A stretch of 64,000 nt of DNA, from NCBI GenBank assembly GCA_015272325.1, contig JACYLU010000015.1, positions 310,001 through 374,000 on the forward strand, written 5' to 3'. This document shows, piece after piece, positions 9,493-17,650 of the stretch. The notes beneath the pieces are model-generated. The model saw nothing but the letters and a program-made list of their open reading frames with translations, did not search any database and had not been told where the DNA came from. How positions within the stretch are numbered: the stretch's first letter is position 1; each line of letters starts with the position of its first letter. The translations under genes and the position numbers were made by a program. The DNA comes from Synechococcales cyanobacterium C42_A2020_086 (lineage in GTDB: Bacteria; Cyanobacteriota; Cyanobacteriia; Elainellales; Elainellaceae).

Positions 9493-9831
9493 CTAGGCAA
9501 TAGCGGCTTCCAGAGAAGGCGGATGTTCGAGAATCTTGAAGACTCGATCGAGTTGGGTCAACTCAAAGATGATGCGAATTGATGGGGAGATGCCAAATAG
9601 ATAAAACTGCTTATTGAGCCGTTGCGCTAGCGTCAGAGTAGTCACCAGCGCCATCAGTCCGGCACTGTCAAGAGACTCCACCTTGCTCATATCAACCATC
9701 AGAGACGAGTACTCCTGAGAAGCAACCGTCTCAGCAAGCTGCTCCTGAAGGACGGCTGCATTATCGGCGTTAATGTGGCTGTTGGGCTGAAAAACAGTGG
9801 TTCTAGAGTGTGCGAAAGAGCTGTACTGCAT
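9493..9831 (-). CDS. STAS-domain anti-sigma factor antagonist
   Basis: A single STAS domain of 112 residues related to SpoIIAA/RsbV, which acts in partner-switching regulation by binding or releasing a kinase/anti-sigma factor. The conserved loop VESLDSAGL holds the serine that is phosphorylated in this family. The start at 9831 is preferred over an in-frame start 114 bases further upstream. It gives the normal family length, begins right at the STAS fold and has AGGA eight bases ahead. No kinase or phosphatase partner is encoded beside it, so it probably works in trans. Confidence 0.88.
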   Translation of the reverse strand: MQYSSFAHSRTTVFQPNSHINADNAAVLQEQLAETVASQEYSSLMVDMSKVESLDSAGLMALVTTLTLAQRLNKQFYLFGISPSIRIIFELTQLDRVFKILEHPPSLEAAIA

Positions 9832-10555
9832 CGGTTCAATCCTACTTCCTTCAAGAAGATAGTTTATGAATGCTGAGAAACTACGAGTGATATGACTACC
9901 TCTGGAATGTACAGACCATAGCTTTTCCCCTAAAAGTTCCACCACTAAATCACATCAGGTTTGCAAAATCTTTATCAAGCAGACGGAACACTATTAAAGT
10001 TTGCAACAAGTGACGATGCGGCCGAGTATAAGAAAATACAAAATCTTGCCTCTGTCCCTTTGCTGCTAATTGGGCAAAGCCAGCCTCCCTACTCCAGAAG
10101 GCCATTCCCTACCGAGCCTACCCAAAGGTAGAATTTGCGGTAGATAGGAACTTTATCCTCTTGACTATCAATTCTCAGGCTAGAGGCTTTCAGCTCCTTC
10201 GTTTAACTTGATGATCTGTAGGTAGGGTCTGCTGACCAATACAATTTTTTATCAATTCGGAGCGCAATTCTACGGAGTGTCGCTTACAAACAAATGTTCT
10301 GTTTGAGCGAAACTGAACCTGCTAAGGCTAGTGCAGCAGAAGGATGCTCCCCGACTGGAACGAGCGGGTAACGGGGCGGGCCGTACTTAAGCTGGACTTA
10401 AACTTTTGGTGCGTTTGCTTTTTCAGCGTAGGGTGCTAATTTAACGGTGATAGTGATCACCGAACCGGCGTGATAGTAGTCATGCCAATTGCGTCCCATT
10501 TAAACGAAGATTTAATCTGAAAGGTGCCCCCCTCACACATTGCAGCAGGTTTGCT
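9832..10555. other. 724-base gene-free spacer
   Basis: Separates the divergent STAS gene and the 64-residue protein gene. No open frame looks real and no tRNA is seen. It contains a perfect seven-pair inverted repeat at 10445-10462 and some T-rich stretches (for example 10246-10251). An independent small RNA could be hidden here, but I recognise none. Confidence 0.5.
10445..10462. promoter_or_regulatory. Inverted repeat upstream of the 64-residue protein gene
   Basis: CGGTGAT (10445-10451) and ATCACCG (10456-10462) form a perfect seven-pair inverted repeat with a four-base centre, about 95 bases before the ATG at 10556. No T-run follows, so it is not a terminator. It could be an operator or an RNA hairpin in the leader. 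Confidence 0.45.
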
Positions 10556-10750
10556 ATGAAAACAACTCATGTGATTCGCCAACTGGTTGCGAAGGCTCTC
10601 CAGATCAAACAGCTTACCCCTGATATTGAAAACGAAATTAACTACGAACTCACCCGCCTAGGCTACATTTCCGATGCAGATTACGAAGCCCTGGAGCTTC
10701 TTATGTCCGAGATGGATGCCGGACGGATTCGACTAGTGCCTAGCCCCTAG
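10556..10750 (+). CDS. Small conserved-looking protein, 64 residues
   Basis: A 64-residue acidic protein, apparently all helical: a basic N-terminal segment (MKTTHVIRQLVAKAL) is followed by a helix-turn-helix-like pattern (LTPDIENEINYEL, SDADYEALELLMSEM) and ends in GRIRLVPSP. It resembles short uncharacterised proteins common in cyanobacteria, but I cannot name a function. Support for coding comes from ordered amphipathic composition, a clean ATG start and a long leader with an inverted repeat. It stands alone between a STAS gene and a hypothetical gene on the other strand. Confidence 0.75.
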   Translation: MKTTHVIRQLVAKALQIKQLTPDIENEINYELTRLGYISDADYEALELLMSEMDAGRIRLVPSP

Positions 10751-10948
10751 GTGAGAGTGCCGTTAGTCTGACTTCTTGTTTAACGACAACGCTCAGTGCG
10801 GAGCGAGCTGCATTGTGCCTATTGGTGCCGCAGTCTGAAAAGCTCGCAAGTGGGAGAATGGATCAGGGCTGCATTGGATCTCATTAAAGCCAAAAACCAA
10901 AGGTATTTCGATAGATTGGAAAGTGGGCATCGCCGCTACCCATCGTTA

Positions 10949-11389
10949 TCAGTCTTTTGAACAAGTTTGAAATAGAGCAGGTTGGGCGGTCCAGATCTGA
11001 GCGAGGAAGGATTGCAGACAACGCTGAGCTACAGCGATTTCCTCATCCGTACTAGACTCAAGCTCAGGTGCTTTCAAGGCGTGCAAATGCGTCAAGATTG
11101 GTATTATCTCAGTATCTAGGGCTGCTCGGAAGAGTGAGCTAGAACAGAGCAGATCTGGCCCGGCACGTAAATCTTGGATTCCTACTGCTTTTGAATCAAC
11201 CTCCAAGGTGACTGGCTGTCCATCGCAGTTTTCTAGCCTCGAGAGAAGTGCTAGGGGACGCACCCAGCACAGCCCCCGTTCTGTGATCATCTGAACGACT
11301 TCTGCATACAGGTAGTGCTCTTGATAGGGCAAGCAAACAAGCTGATGCGGCTGAAAGGGTGGAATAGAACGACTGCGATTCATAGGCAC
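10949..11389 (-). CDS. Conserved hypothetical protein, 146 residues
   Basis: A soluble 146-residue protein without signal peptide or membrane segment. The N-terminal half has a beta-rich block (HQLVCLPYQEHYLYAEVVQMI, then GLCWVRPLALL) that resembles a short protein family found in cyanobacteria. The C-terminal half is helical. An in-frame ATG two codons inside (11383) is an equally good start. No catalytic motif is visible and I cannot assign a function. It is divergent from the proline iminopeptidase gene, with a 16-base tandem duplication in the shared spacer. Confidence 0.7.
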   Translation of the reverse strand: MPMNRSRSIPPFQPHQLVCLPYQEHYLYAEVVQMITERGLCWVRPLALLSRLENCDGQPVTLEVDSKAVGIQDLRAGPDLLCSSSLFRAALDTEIIPILTHLHALKAPELESSTDEEIAVAQRCLQSFLAQIWTAQPALFQTCSKD

Positions 11390-11540
11390 CGCTAGAACGA
11401 ACAGCGTCGATCGTCGGAAAACTTGGAAACTAGGATTATAAACAGGGAAGAATCTGAGGAAACTCGCTTTGACAGCGCCGTTGAGCTAAGCGTATCCTCT
11501 TTCATCTGACCAACCGTTTTACCACTCACTTATGGTTAGG

Positions 11541-11572
11541 GCAGGATTAATAATATGCAGGATTAACAATAT
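11541..11572. repeat. 16-nt tandem duplication before pip
   Basis: GCAGGATTAATAATAT (11541-11556) is followed by GCAGGATTAACAATAT (11557-11572), 15 of 16 bases identical. It ends 24 bases before the pip ATG, so it could double an A/T-rich promoter element. Confidence 0.95.
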
Positions 11573-11596
11573 AAGGTGTTTCGTGTAGCTGTGCAA

Positions 11597-12547
11597 ATGC
11601 GAGAGCTTTACCCACCAATCGAGCCATACCACACTGGGACGCTGCCCGTCTCTGGACAACATACTCTCTATTATGAGCAGGTTGGTAACCCTCAGGGAAA
11701 GCCTGTGGTGTTTCTCCACGGCGGCCCGGGAGGTGGAATTGAGCCGATCTATCGCCAGTATTTTGATCCTAACCAGTGGCGAGTGGTGCTCTTTGACCAA
11801 CGCGGCTGTGGACGAAGCACACCTCATGCAGAGCTACGAGACAACACCACGTGGGATTTAGTCAGCGACATTGAAGCTCTGCGACAACAGTTAGGCATTG
11901 AACAGTGGGTTGTGTTTGGTGGGAGTTGGGGCAGTACGCTGGCATTGGCTTACAGTCAAACCCACCCTCAATCTTGCCAGGGCTTGATTTTGCGAGGAAT
12001 TTTTCTGCTGCGGCAAAAAGAGCTGCGCTGGTTTTACCAAGAAGGAGCTAGCTATCTGTTCCCGGATGCCTGGGAGGAATACCTGAAGCCGATCCCGCTC
12101 GACGAGCGCCATGACTTGATTGCTGCCTACTACAAGCGCCTAACGAGTGACGATCTCGATACACGCCTGATGGCTGCTAGAGCCTGGTCTATTTGGGAAG
12201 CCAGTACCAGCAAGCTGCTGCCGGATCCAGCCTTACAACAGCGCTTTGGGGAAGCCGAGTTTGCTAGTGCCTTTGCCCGAATTGAATGTCATTACTTCAT
12301 CCATAGAGGTTTTTTTGAAACCGACGACCAACTGTTACGGAACAGCCACCGAATTCAGCATCTGCCTACTGTGATTGTGCAAGGACGTTACGATGTCGTC
12401 TGTCCGATGGTGTCCGCTTGGGAACTGCATCAGGCTTTACCCAACGCTGAGCTGATTGTGGTCCCAGATGCTGGACATTCTATGACTGAGCCTGGCATTC
12501 GCAGTGCCCTAATTGAGGCAACTGATCGGTTTGCCCAGTCTGTGTAG
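11597..12547 (+). CDS. pip: Proline iminopeptidase
   Basis: Alpha/beta-hydrolase of peptidase family S33 that releases N-terminal proline from peptides. Visible motifs are the oxyanion-hole HGGPGGG, the strand FDQRGCGRS, the nucleophile elbow GGSWGS, and the C-terminal catalytic His in PDAGHS. The product is about 316 residues, the usual size. I chose the ATG at 11597 (MRELYPPIEPY) because homologues start with this motif; a GTG seven codons upstream lies inside or next to the tandem duplication. The enzyme is probably cytoplasmic since no signal peptide is present. Confidence 0.93.
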   Translation: MRELYPPIEPYHTGTLPVSGQHTLYYEQVGNPQGKPVVFLHGGPGGGIEPIYRQYFDPNQWRVVLFDQRGCGRSTPHAELRDNTTWDLVSDIEALRQQLGIEQWVVFGGSWGSTLALAYSQTHPQSCQGLILRGIFLLRQKELRWFYQEGASYLFPDAWEEYLKPIPLDERHDLIAAYYKRLTSDDLDTRLMAARAWSIWEASTSKLLPDPALQQRFGEAEFASAFARIECHYFIHRGFFETDDQLLRNSHRIQHLPTVIVQGRYDVVCPMVSAWELHQALPNAELIVVPDAGHSMTEPGIRSALIEATDRFAQSV

Positions 12548-12601
12548 CGGTTTGTGTAACGATAAGCTGCCCAATGGTAGCTTTGGCCCATCTAGACTCG
12601 C

Positions 12602-13408
12602 CTATGCTTCTGCTCCAATCTGAACTGGCAGCAGAAAGTGTTCTGCCTGCATGATGTCATATAGATGCACATTGGCCTCCAGTAGACAAGCGTGGCCGCT
12701 ATCGGGCAGAAGATGCATCTTTGCTTGAGGGAGTAGCTCAATCAGCCGTTCTGCTTCCGAAACAGAGGGCAATAGCGCGTCTCGACCGCTAGCAATTACC
12801 AGCGTTGGCTGCTGAATTTGGCGCAGCTCTGCATCATCCATCTCAAACTCTCGCAGCAATCTAACTCGCCAAATCGAGGTTTCCTGAGTCATAGACTGCA
12901 CTGCTGTTAGCAACGCCTGCCGATCTTCAGCCTCTATTTGCCCCAGCGCAGCCAGAAATGGCAGAAAACCCAGCCAAAACAGGCGATAGAGAACTTCGGG
13001 CACAGGGCGCACTAAGTAGGATCCCCAATGCAGGAGCAGCCGGCGGTTAAAAGAAGAGGCTGGATTGACCAATACCAGATAATCAAACAGCTCAGGCGCA
13101 TGACGGACCACCTTCAATGCTAGGCATCCGCCAAAGGACTCGCCACATAGGTAAACCGCCGAGCGAGGTTTCTGCTCTAGCTCTGAACGCACGAGCTGTA
13201 CAACCTGTTCTGCCAATTCGTCCCAGCCAGTGAGATCGTCAGGTGGAATCTCTAAGCAGCGAATATCAAACGCTTTTTCTAGCCCCTCCAACTGGCGGCA
13301 GAGCAGTTGTCCAGTGCCATCCCCACCCGGTAAATACACGAATAGCGGTGCTTGCAACCGGGCAGGGCGAGGCGAACGAAAGCAGAGGACTTTGCGGAAT
13401 TCTGGCAT
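12602..13408 (-). CDS. Alpha/beta-fold hydrolase
   Basis: A 268-residue alpha/beta hydrolase. The oxyanion region is YLPGGDGTG, the nucleophile serine lies in CGESFGG, and the catalytic His is near the end in DSGHACLLEA, with an Asp in ASGRDALL. It follows the acyltransferase gene on the same strand with a 56-base gap, so both are likely one operon. Together they recall the plant phytyl ester synthases, where a hydrolase domain and an acyltransferase domain are fused. A role in lipid or phytyl-ester turnover is therefore plausible but inferred. The substrate cannot be read from the sequence. Confidence 0.85.
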   Translation of the reverse strand: MPEFRKVLCFRSPRPARLQAPLFVYLPGGDGTGQLLCRQLEGLEKAFDIRCLEIPPDDLTGWDELAEQVVQLVRSELEQKPRSAVYLCGESFGGCLALKVVRHAPELFDYLVLVNPASSFNRRLLLHWGSYLVRPVPEVLYRLFWLGFLPFLAALGQIEAEDRQALLTAVQSMTQETSIWRVRLLREFEMDDAELRQIQQPTLVIASGRDALLPSVSEAERLIELLPQAKMHLLPDSGHACLLEANVHLYDIMQAEHFLLPVQIGAEA

Positions 13409-13464
13409 ATCTGTTGGAGGTTGGACAAACGGATATCGGGTATTAGGCAGATAATAAACGAATG

Positions 13465-14184
13465 TTAAGAACCATAACTCAGTAGGCTAGAGATTTCATT
13501 CTGGCAATAGTGAATGAGGTCGGCAACCATTGTCTTCGCTTGCTTTCCTTGATAGTTTTGGCGTTGGGAAGCCGTAATCCAAAGGGGACGACCTGCTAAC
13601 ACATCCACTCGTTGATAGATCACCATTGGATGCCAGCCAGATTGGTCGAACAATGGCTCGGATGGGTCAAACCAGCTCAAAAACTTCAAAGGAATGGGAA
13701 AGTTCGTTGTTTCCTGCTGCGAAACAATCGCCACCGGCAAGACAGCCAAGCTCTGAACCGGAGCACGCAATGCTAGGTGGGCAAAGCCCCGTTGAAATTC
13801 ACCCATCGTGCGAGGAGACGTTAACTTCACCATTGGCTGTGCTCCCTCTGGAAAAATACCAACCGCTTGCTGAGTCTGCAGCAACTGCACAGCTTGATGA
13901 AAAAAAGTTTGCTGCCGCTGTTCAGGGGCGTCGAGTGGAAAGCAGCCCAAGCGTGTCACAAAATCTCGGAGAACAGGCACCTGCCCCATGTAATGATGAC
14001 AGGCAAACCGCACAGGACGATTCAGTGCTGCCATCAGCAAAGGGGCGTCCATAAAACTGCGGTGATTGCTGACCACCACAACCGCACTATCGGTAGGAAC
14101 TCGGTCTTGGTGATGAAAGAAGGTGCGTGTACCCAACACTGTCAGCAGCTGTTGCGAAATTGTTAACGGTCCCAAGGCGGACAT
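13465..14184 (-). CDS. PlsC-like acyltransferase (LPLAT family)
   Basis: A 239-residue member of the lysophospholipid/glycerolipid acyltransferase family. It has the catalytic HX4D motif as NHRSFMD (near residue 40) and the substrate-binding FPEG motif (in FPEGAQP, where the Arg of the usual EGTR is missing). Members make phosphatidic acid or, in cyanobacteria, acyl plastoquinol, phytyl esters or triacylglycerol; the altered EGxR motif argues for caution. Start: GGGAGAAGT lies immediately before the ATG. The upstream region has a 16-base tandem repeat that may be an operator. An alpha/beta hydrolase gene follows in the same direction. Confidence 0.85.
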   Translation of the reverse strand: MSALGPLTISQQLLTVLGTRTFFHHQDRVPTDSAVVVVSNHRSFMDAPLLMAALNRPVRFACHHYMGQVPVLRDFVTRLGCFPLDAPEQRQQTFFHQAVQLLQTQQAVGIFPEGAQPMVKLTSPRTMGEFQRGFAHLALRAPVQSLAVLPVAIVSQQETTNFPIPLKFLSWFDPSEPLFDQSGWHPMVIYQRVDVLAGRPLWITASQRQNYQGKQAKTMVADLIHYCQNEISSLLSYGS

Positions 14185-14211
14185 ACTTCTCCCACGATTT
14201 ATTTAATCTTT

Positions 14212-14269
14212 CTTAATATTAGGTCACCTTAATATTAGGTCACAATCACACGGACTAGGTTGACCTAAT
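14212..14269 (-). promoter_or_regulatory. Operator-like repeat cluster before the acyltransferase gene
   Basis: CTTAATATTAGGTCAC is perfectly duplicated in tandem (14212-14227, 14228-14243), and the inverted core TGACCTAAT follows at 14261-14269. The first copy begins 28 bases upstream of the acyltransferase ATG. Three copies of one 9-base core, two direct and one inverted, at a promoter-proximal position suggest binding sites for a regulator, which is not identified. Confidence 0.5.
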
Positions 14270-14850
14270 GACAGGTAGCTGAGTAGCTAGTACTACGAAT
14301 TGCCCAACTGATTGCTCCAAGATGCAATCCATGTCTCCCACAATCTACGATTCCATTGACTTAGGTCGCTCTCGACACGATGAACAGCCTAACCACGGAC
14401 AGCTCACCCACTGGACTAGGCTAGTAGCAAGCTATATGACCTTCTCAGTCATCGACTAGTAGGAACAATAGGAGTACTCAACAGGGTCGTACTTTCTACG
14501 AGATCCTTGTAACTTGCTATATGACGCGGGTGCTCTACCTGCACTCTATCTGGGATCTCCTTTAAGTCCAGCCCTTGAGTGTTTACTGCTTGGTGAGCCA
14601 GTTGGGCAAAGCTGATTCTGTTTCACGCTAACGGGTGGAGTGGCTGCCTTGCCTCTTTCAGGAGAAATACTTCTTCATCTCACGTGAACTAATTTGCTAA
14701 ATTTTTCTGCAGGTCACGCTGGGGAGTTTTGAGTCGTGATGGAACAGGTGCCTTGAAATAAGAAGCCTGCCTAGGTTAATTCGTGTGTTGGACTGCCACG
14801 CTTAACTTCACCTCATCGATGCGGAGCCAAATCCTTAGCTTCATTGATGA

Positions 14851-14890
14851 TACTTAATGATACCTAATAGTACCTATAAGTAGGCTTAAT
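14851..14890. repeat. Degenerate decamer-phased repeat
   Basis: Four consecutive ten-base blocks, TACTTAATGA, TACCTAATAG, TACCTATAAG and TAGGCTTAAT, resemble each other, placing similar bases on one DNA face. The stretch is A/T-rich and lies 125 bases upstream of metG. Confidence 0.5.
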
Positions 14891-15015
14891 CAGGTTTGAA
14901 AGATGCAGAATCGCCCATCCTCGGTCGTGGCACCCCTACAAAGCGGCAAAAGCTATCCGGTTCGCCCTTCGAGTATAGTTATTGATAGCCTGAGGGACGC
15001 ATTTTTAATAATCTC

Positions 15016-16617
15016 ATGAACTTTAAAGCTTCAGATCAAGACAGATTCTCGATTACAACTCCGCTGTATTATGTCAATGATTTGCCCCACATCGGCAGTG
15101 CCTATACAACTATTGCAGCGGACGTTGTATCTCGATTTCAGCGGCTTCAGGGCAGATCTGTTCGGATGGTGACGGGAACAGACGAACATGGGCAAAAGAT
15201 TCAACGAACAGCTGAGGCCCTAGGACGTTCCCCGCAGGATCATTGTGATCTGATCGTTCAGGGGTTCACTTCGCTGTGGCAGCAGCTCAATATCCAATTT
15301 GACAGCTTCATCCGCACCACGGCTCCTCAACACGAAGTGATTGTCAAAGAGTTTTTTCAGCGCGTTTGGGACCAAGGCGATATTTATCTGGGGCAGCAGC
15401 GGGGTTGGTATTGCGTTTCCTGTGAGGAGTTTAAGGAAGAGCGAGATTTGCTAGAGGGGCATCGTTGCCCGCTTCACCCTAATAAGGAGGTCGAATGGCG
15501 CGACGAGCAGAACTATTTCTTTCGTCTCTCGAAATACCAGCAGCAGCTTGAACAGCTGTATCAAGAGCGTCCTGATTTTATCCAGCCTGAGAGTCGTCGT
15601 AATGAGGTGCTGAGTTTTGTGAGTCAGGGACTGCAAGACTTCTCGATTTCGCGGGTGAACTTAGATTGGGGAATTCCAGTGCCGATGGATCCTAACCATA
15701 CCCTCTACGTGTGGTTTGATGCTCTGCTGGGATATATCACGGCATTACTAGACCCGGGTCAGCCCCCTACCCTAGAGAATGCAACGGCCAAGTGGTACCC
15801 GTTCAATATTCATCTGATTGGTAAGGATATCTTGCGGTTTCACGCCGTGTATTGGCCGGCTATGCTGCTCTCTGCTGGGCTACCCCTACCGGGTCGTGTG
15901 TTTGGGCACGGATTCCTCACGAAAGATGGGCAAAAAATCAGCAAAACTTTAGGCAACGTCATTGATCCTGTAGATTTGGTGAACCGTTATGGGGCTGATG
16001 CGGTTCGCTACTATTTCTTGAAGGAGATTGAATTTGGGCGAGACGGCGACTTTAACGAAACCCGTTTTGTCAATGTCTTAAACGCCGATTTAGCCAATGA
16101 TTTGGGTAACTTGTTAAACCGAACCCTGAAGATGGCGCATAAATATTGCGATAAACGAGTGCCTCAAGTCACGCTGAACGATATTGCTCCTGACGACGTG
16201 CTGCGCCTGCAAGGAACTGAATTAGGAAGCAAGGTTGCCCGTGCCTACGATGCTCTAGCGTTCCATGAGGCTTGTGAGCAGATCCTGATTTTGATTCGAA
16301 TGGGTAATAAATATATCGATGAGCAAGCTCCATGGTCCTTGTATAAGCAAGGCAAACAAGCTGAACTAGAACGAGTGCTTTATAGTGTGTTAGAGTCCGT
16401 CCGTTTAGGGGCTTACCTGTTGGCTCCGATTGTGCCGTCTATTAGTAATGCGATCTATCGACAGCTTGGTTACACCTATAATTTCGACCAATGGAACGAG
16501 GCCACAATTCCTACATTTGCTACTCATAGTCAATGGGGTATTTTGCCGGCTGGGCAAGTCCTTGGAGAACCGACGCCTGTCTTCCTGCGCCTAGAAGCGC
16601 CTGCTGCTGCACCCTAG
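15016..16617 (+). CDS. metG: Methionine-tRNA ligase
   Basis: Class I aminoacyl-tRNA synthetase charging tRNA-Met. The 533-residue form has the HIGH-type motif as HIGS (25-28) and the KMSKS-type motif as KISKT near residue 309, inside DGQKISKTLGN. Cysteines in WYCVSCEEF and further on belong to the zinc-binding connective domain, followed by the helical anticodon-binding domain. The C-terminal tRNA-binding (EMAP) extension found in some bacteria is absent, as in other short MetG1-type enzymes. Transcription probably starts within the long upstream spacer. The next gene, a LabA-type protein, follows after about 190 bases. Confidence 0.96.
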   Translation: MNFKASDQDRFSITTPLYYVNDLPHIGSAYTTIAADVVSRFQRLQGRSVRMVTGTDEHGQKIQRTAEALGRSPQDHCDLIVQGFTSLWQQLNIQFDSFIRTTAPQHEVIVKEFFQRVWDQGDIYLGQQRGWYCVSCEEFKEERDLLEGHRCPLHPNKEVEWRDEQNYFFRLSKYQQQLEQLYQERPDFIQPESRRNEVLSFVSQGLQDFSISRVNLDWGIPVPMDPNHTLYVWFDALLGYITALLDPGQPPTLENATAKWYPFNIHLIGKDILRFHAVYWPAMLLSAGLPLPGRVFGHGFLTKDGQKISKTLGNVIDPVDLVNRYGADAVRYYFLKEIEFGRDGDFNETRFVNVLNADLANDLGNLLNRTLKMAHKYCDKRVPQVTLNDIAPDDVLRLQGTELGSKVARAYDALAFHEACEQILILIRMGNKYIDEQAPWSLYKQGKQAELERVLYSVLESVRLGAYLLAPIVPSISNAIYRQLGYTYNFDQWNEATIPTFATHSQWGILPAGQVLGEPTPVFLRLEAPAAAP

Positions 16618-16745
16618 GGCTTCGCTTAATCTCAGGTTTGCTCAATGAATTGAGTTCTTTAACTTCGGTTACGCTAATTTAAGTTGCAGGTGCCCTTCAA
16701 GCCCTCAGAGGATGATTAGGGACTATTAAGGAACCACTAAAGGCA

Positions 16746-16791
16746 CATTATTATTGTTTTTCTCGTTTTACTTTCTCGATAAAAAATAATG
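16746..16791 (+). promoter_or_regulatory. A/U-rich inverted repeat next to the labA-like start
   Basis: CATTATT (16746-16752) is complementary to AATAATG (16785-16791), with T-run and A-run segments just inside that can extend the pairing. The 3' arm abuts the GAGG Shine-Dalgarno sequence (16791-16794) before the ATG at 16806. The same stretch could also contain the promoter -10 region. Confidence 0.4.
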
Positions 16792-16805
16792 AGGTATGAA
16801 AAATC

Positions 16806-17417
16806 ATGTTTAATGGTTCTCTGGAAAACGAGCCTTTGTTTACACCAGAACAAGTTTTAGAAAATCGAGGTCGGGTTGCCATTTTCATCGATGGTTCTAA
16901 CCTGTTTTATGCAGCGTTGCAGCTCGGCATCGAAATCGATTACACGAAGCTGCTCTGCCGTTTAACGGCTGGTTCTCGGCTCCTGCGCTCCTTCTTCTAT
17001 ACGGGCGTAGACCGCACTAATGAGAAGCAGCAGGGCTTCTTGCTATGGATGCGGCGCAATGGCTATCGCGTGATTTCAAAAGATCTGGTGCAGTTGCCTG
17101 ATGGCTCCAAAAAGGCCAATCTTGATGTCGAGATTGCGGTCGATATGATGGCGCTCGTTGGATCTTACGATACGGCTGTGTTGGTTAGCGGTGATGGCGA
17201 TCTAGCCTATGCGGTTGATGCCGTGAGCTACCGAGGTGTGCGGGTAGAAGTCGTGAGTTTGCGCTCAATGACTAGCGATAGTTTAATCAACGTTGCCGAT
17301 CGCTATATTGATCTGGACTCGATTAAAGAAGACATTCAGAAGACGCCGCGCCAAGGCTATACCTATCGACCGCTCTCCGGGATTGGTTTAATCGAAGAGT
17401 CGAGTGACGAGGATTAG
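16806..17417 (+). CDS. LabA-type NYN domain protein
   Basis: A 203-residue protein of the LabA/DUF88 family with a NYN (PIN-like) nuclease fold. Acidic active-site candidates are the Asp in IFIDGSNLFYA, the Asp residues in NLDVEIAVDMM, and the pair in VSGDGDLAYA. In Synechococcus elongatus, LabA and its paralogue LalA affect circadian output. Whether this gene is the orthologue of either cannot be decided here. The tail after residue 175 is acidic and probably disordered. The next gene, an LptC-like lipoprotein, is 233 bases downstream in the same direction, and that spacer contains two tandem duplications. Confidence 0.9.
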   Translation: MFNGSLENEPLFTPEQVLENRGRVAIFIDGSNLFYAALQLGIEIDYTKLLCRLTAGSRLLRSFFYTGVDRTNEKQQGFLLWMRRNGYRVISKDLVQLPDGSKKANLDVEIAVDMMALVGSYDTAVLVSGDGDLAYAVDAVSYRGVRVEVVSLRSMTSDSLINVADRYIDLDSIKEDIQKTPRQGYTYRPLSGIGLIEESSDED

Positions 17418-17561
17418 CAGTTCGCCGTTCTTCTAGTCGTTGAGGTGAATAGCCGACAGCTATATGAAGTGGACCGCTACGATGGAGGAAACGGCAGCAC
17501 TCCTGCGTGGTTGAGCTGTACCATGCCAAGCAGCTCAGACAGTGATGGTAAGGCTGGCGGT

Positions 17562-17587
17562 GTGCCCTAGCATTGTGCCCTAGCATT
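17562..17587. repeat. Perfect 13-nt tandem duplication
   Basis: GTGCCCTAGCATT is present twice back to back (17562-17574, 17575-17587) in the spacer upstream of the LptC-like gene. Confidence 0.95.
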
Positions 17588-17602
17588 ACTGTAGTGGAAT
17601 GG

Positions 17603-17638
17603 GTACTGAAGCACGTACTGAAGCAAGACTGAGGCAGG
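17603..17638. repeat. 12-nt tandem repeat, two to three copies
   Basis: GTACTGAAGCAC (17603-17614) and GTACTGAAGCAA (17615-17626) are 11/12 identical, followed by a diverged copy GACTGAGGCAGG (17627-17638). It sits in the immediate 5' region of the LptC-like gene. The last unit runs into the GGAAGGAAGG Shine-Dalgarno stretch. Confidence 0.85.
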
Positions 17639-17650
17639 AAGGAAGGCGAG

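Larger units (their letters stand above)
14185..15015. other. 831-base gene-free spacer
   Basis: Lies between the divergent acyltransferase and metG genes. I find no real open frame, tRNA or known RNA. It contains the ATTAGGTCA repeat cluster near the acyltransferase start, a decamer-phased degenerate repeat at 14851-14890, and a possible -10 element TATAGT at 14974-14979 before metG. Confidence 0.5.

Noticed and set aside
10525-10545. Resemblance to the Yfr1 small RNA core (CCTCACAC)
   Set aside because: Only the last bases of the Yfr1 core match, and no terminator or flanking hairpins are present. The site lies just before an ATG.
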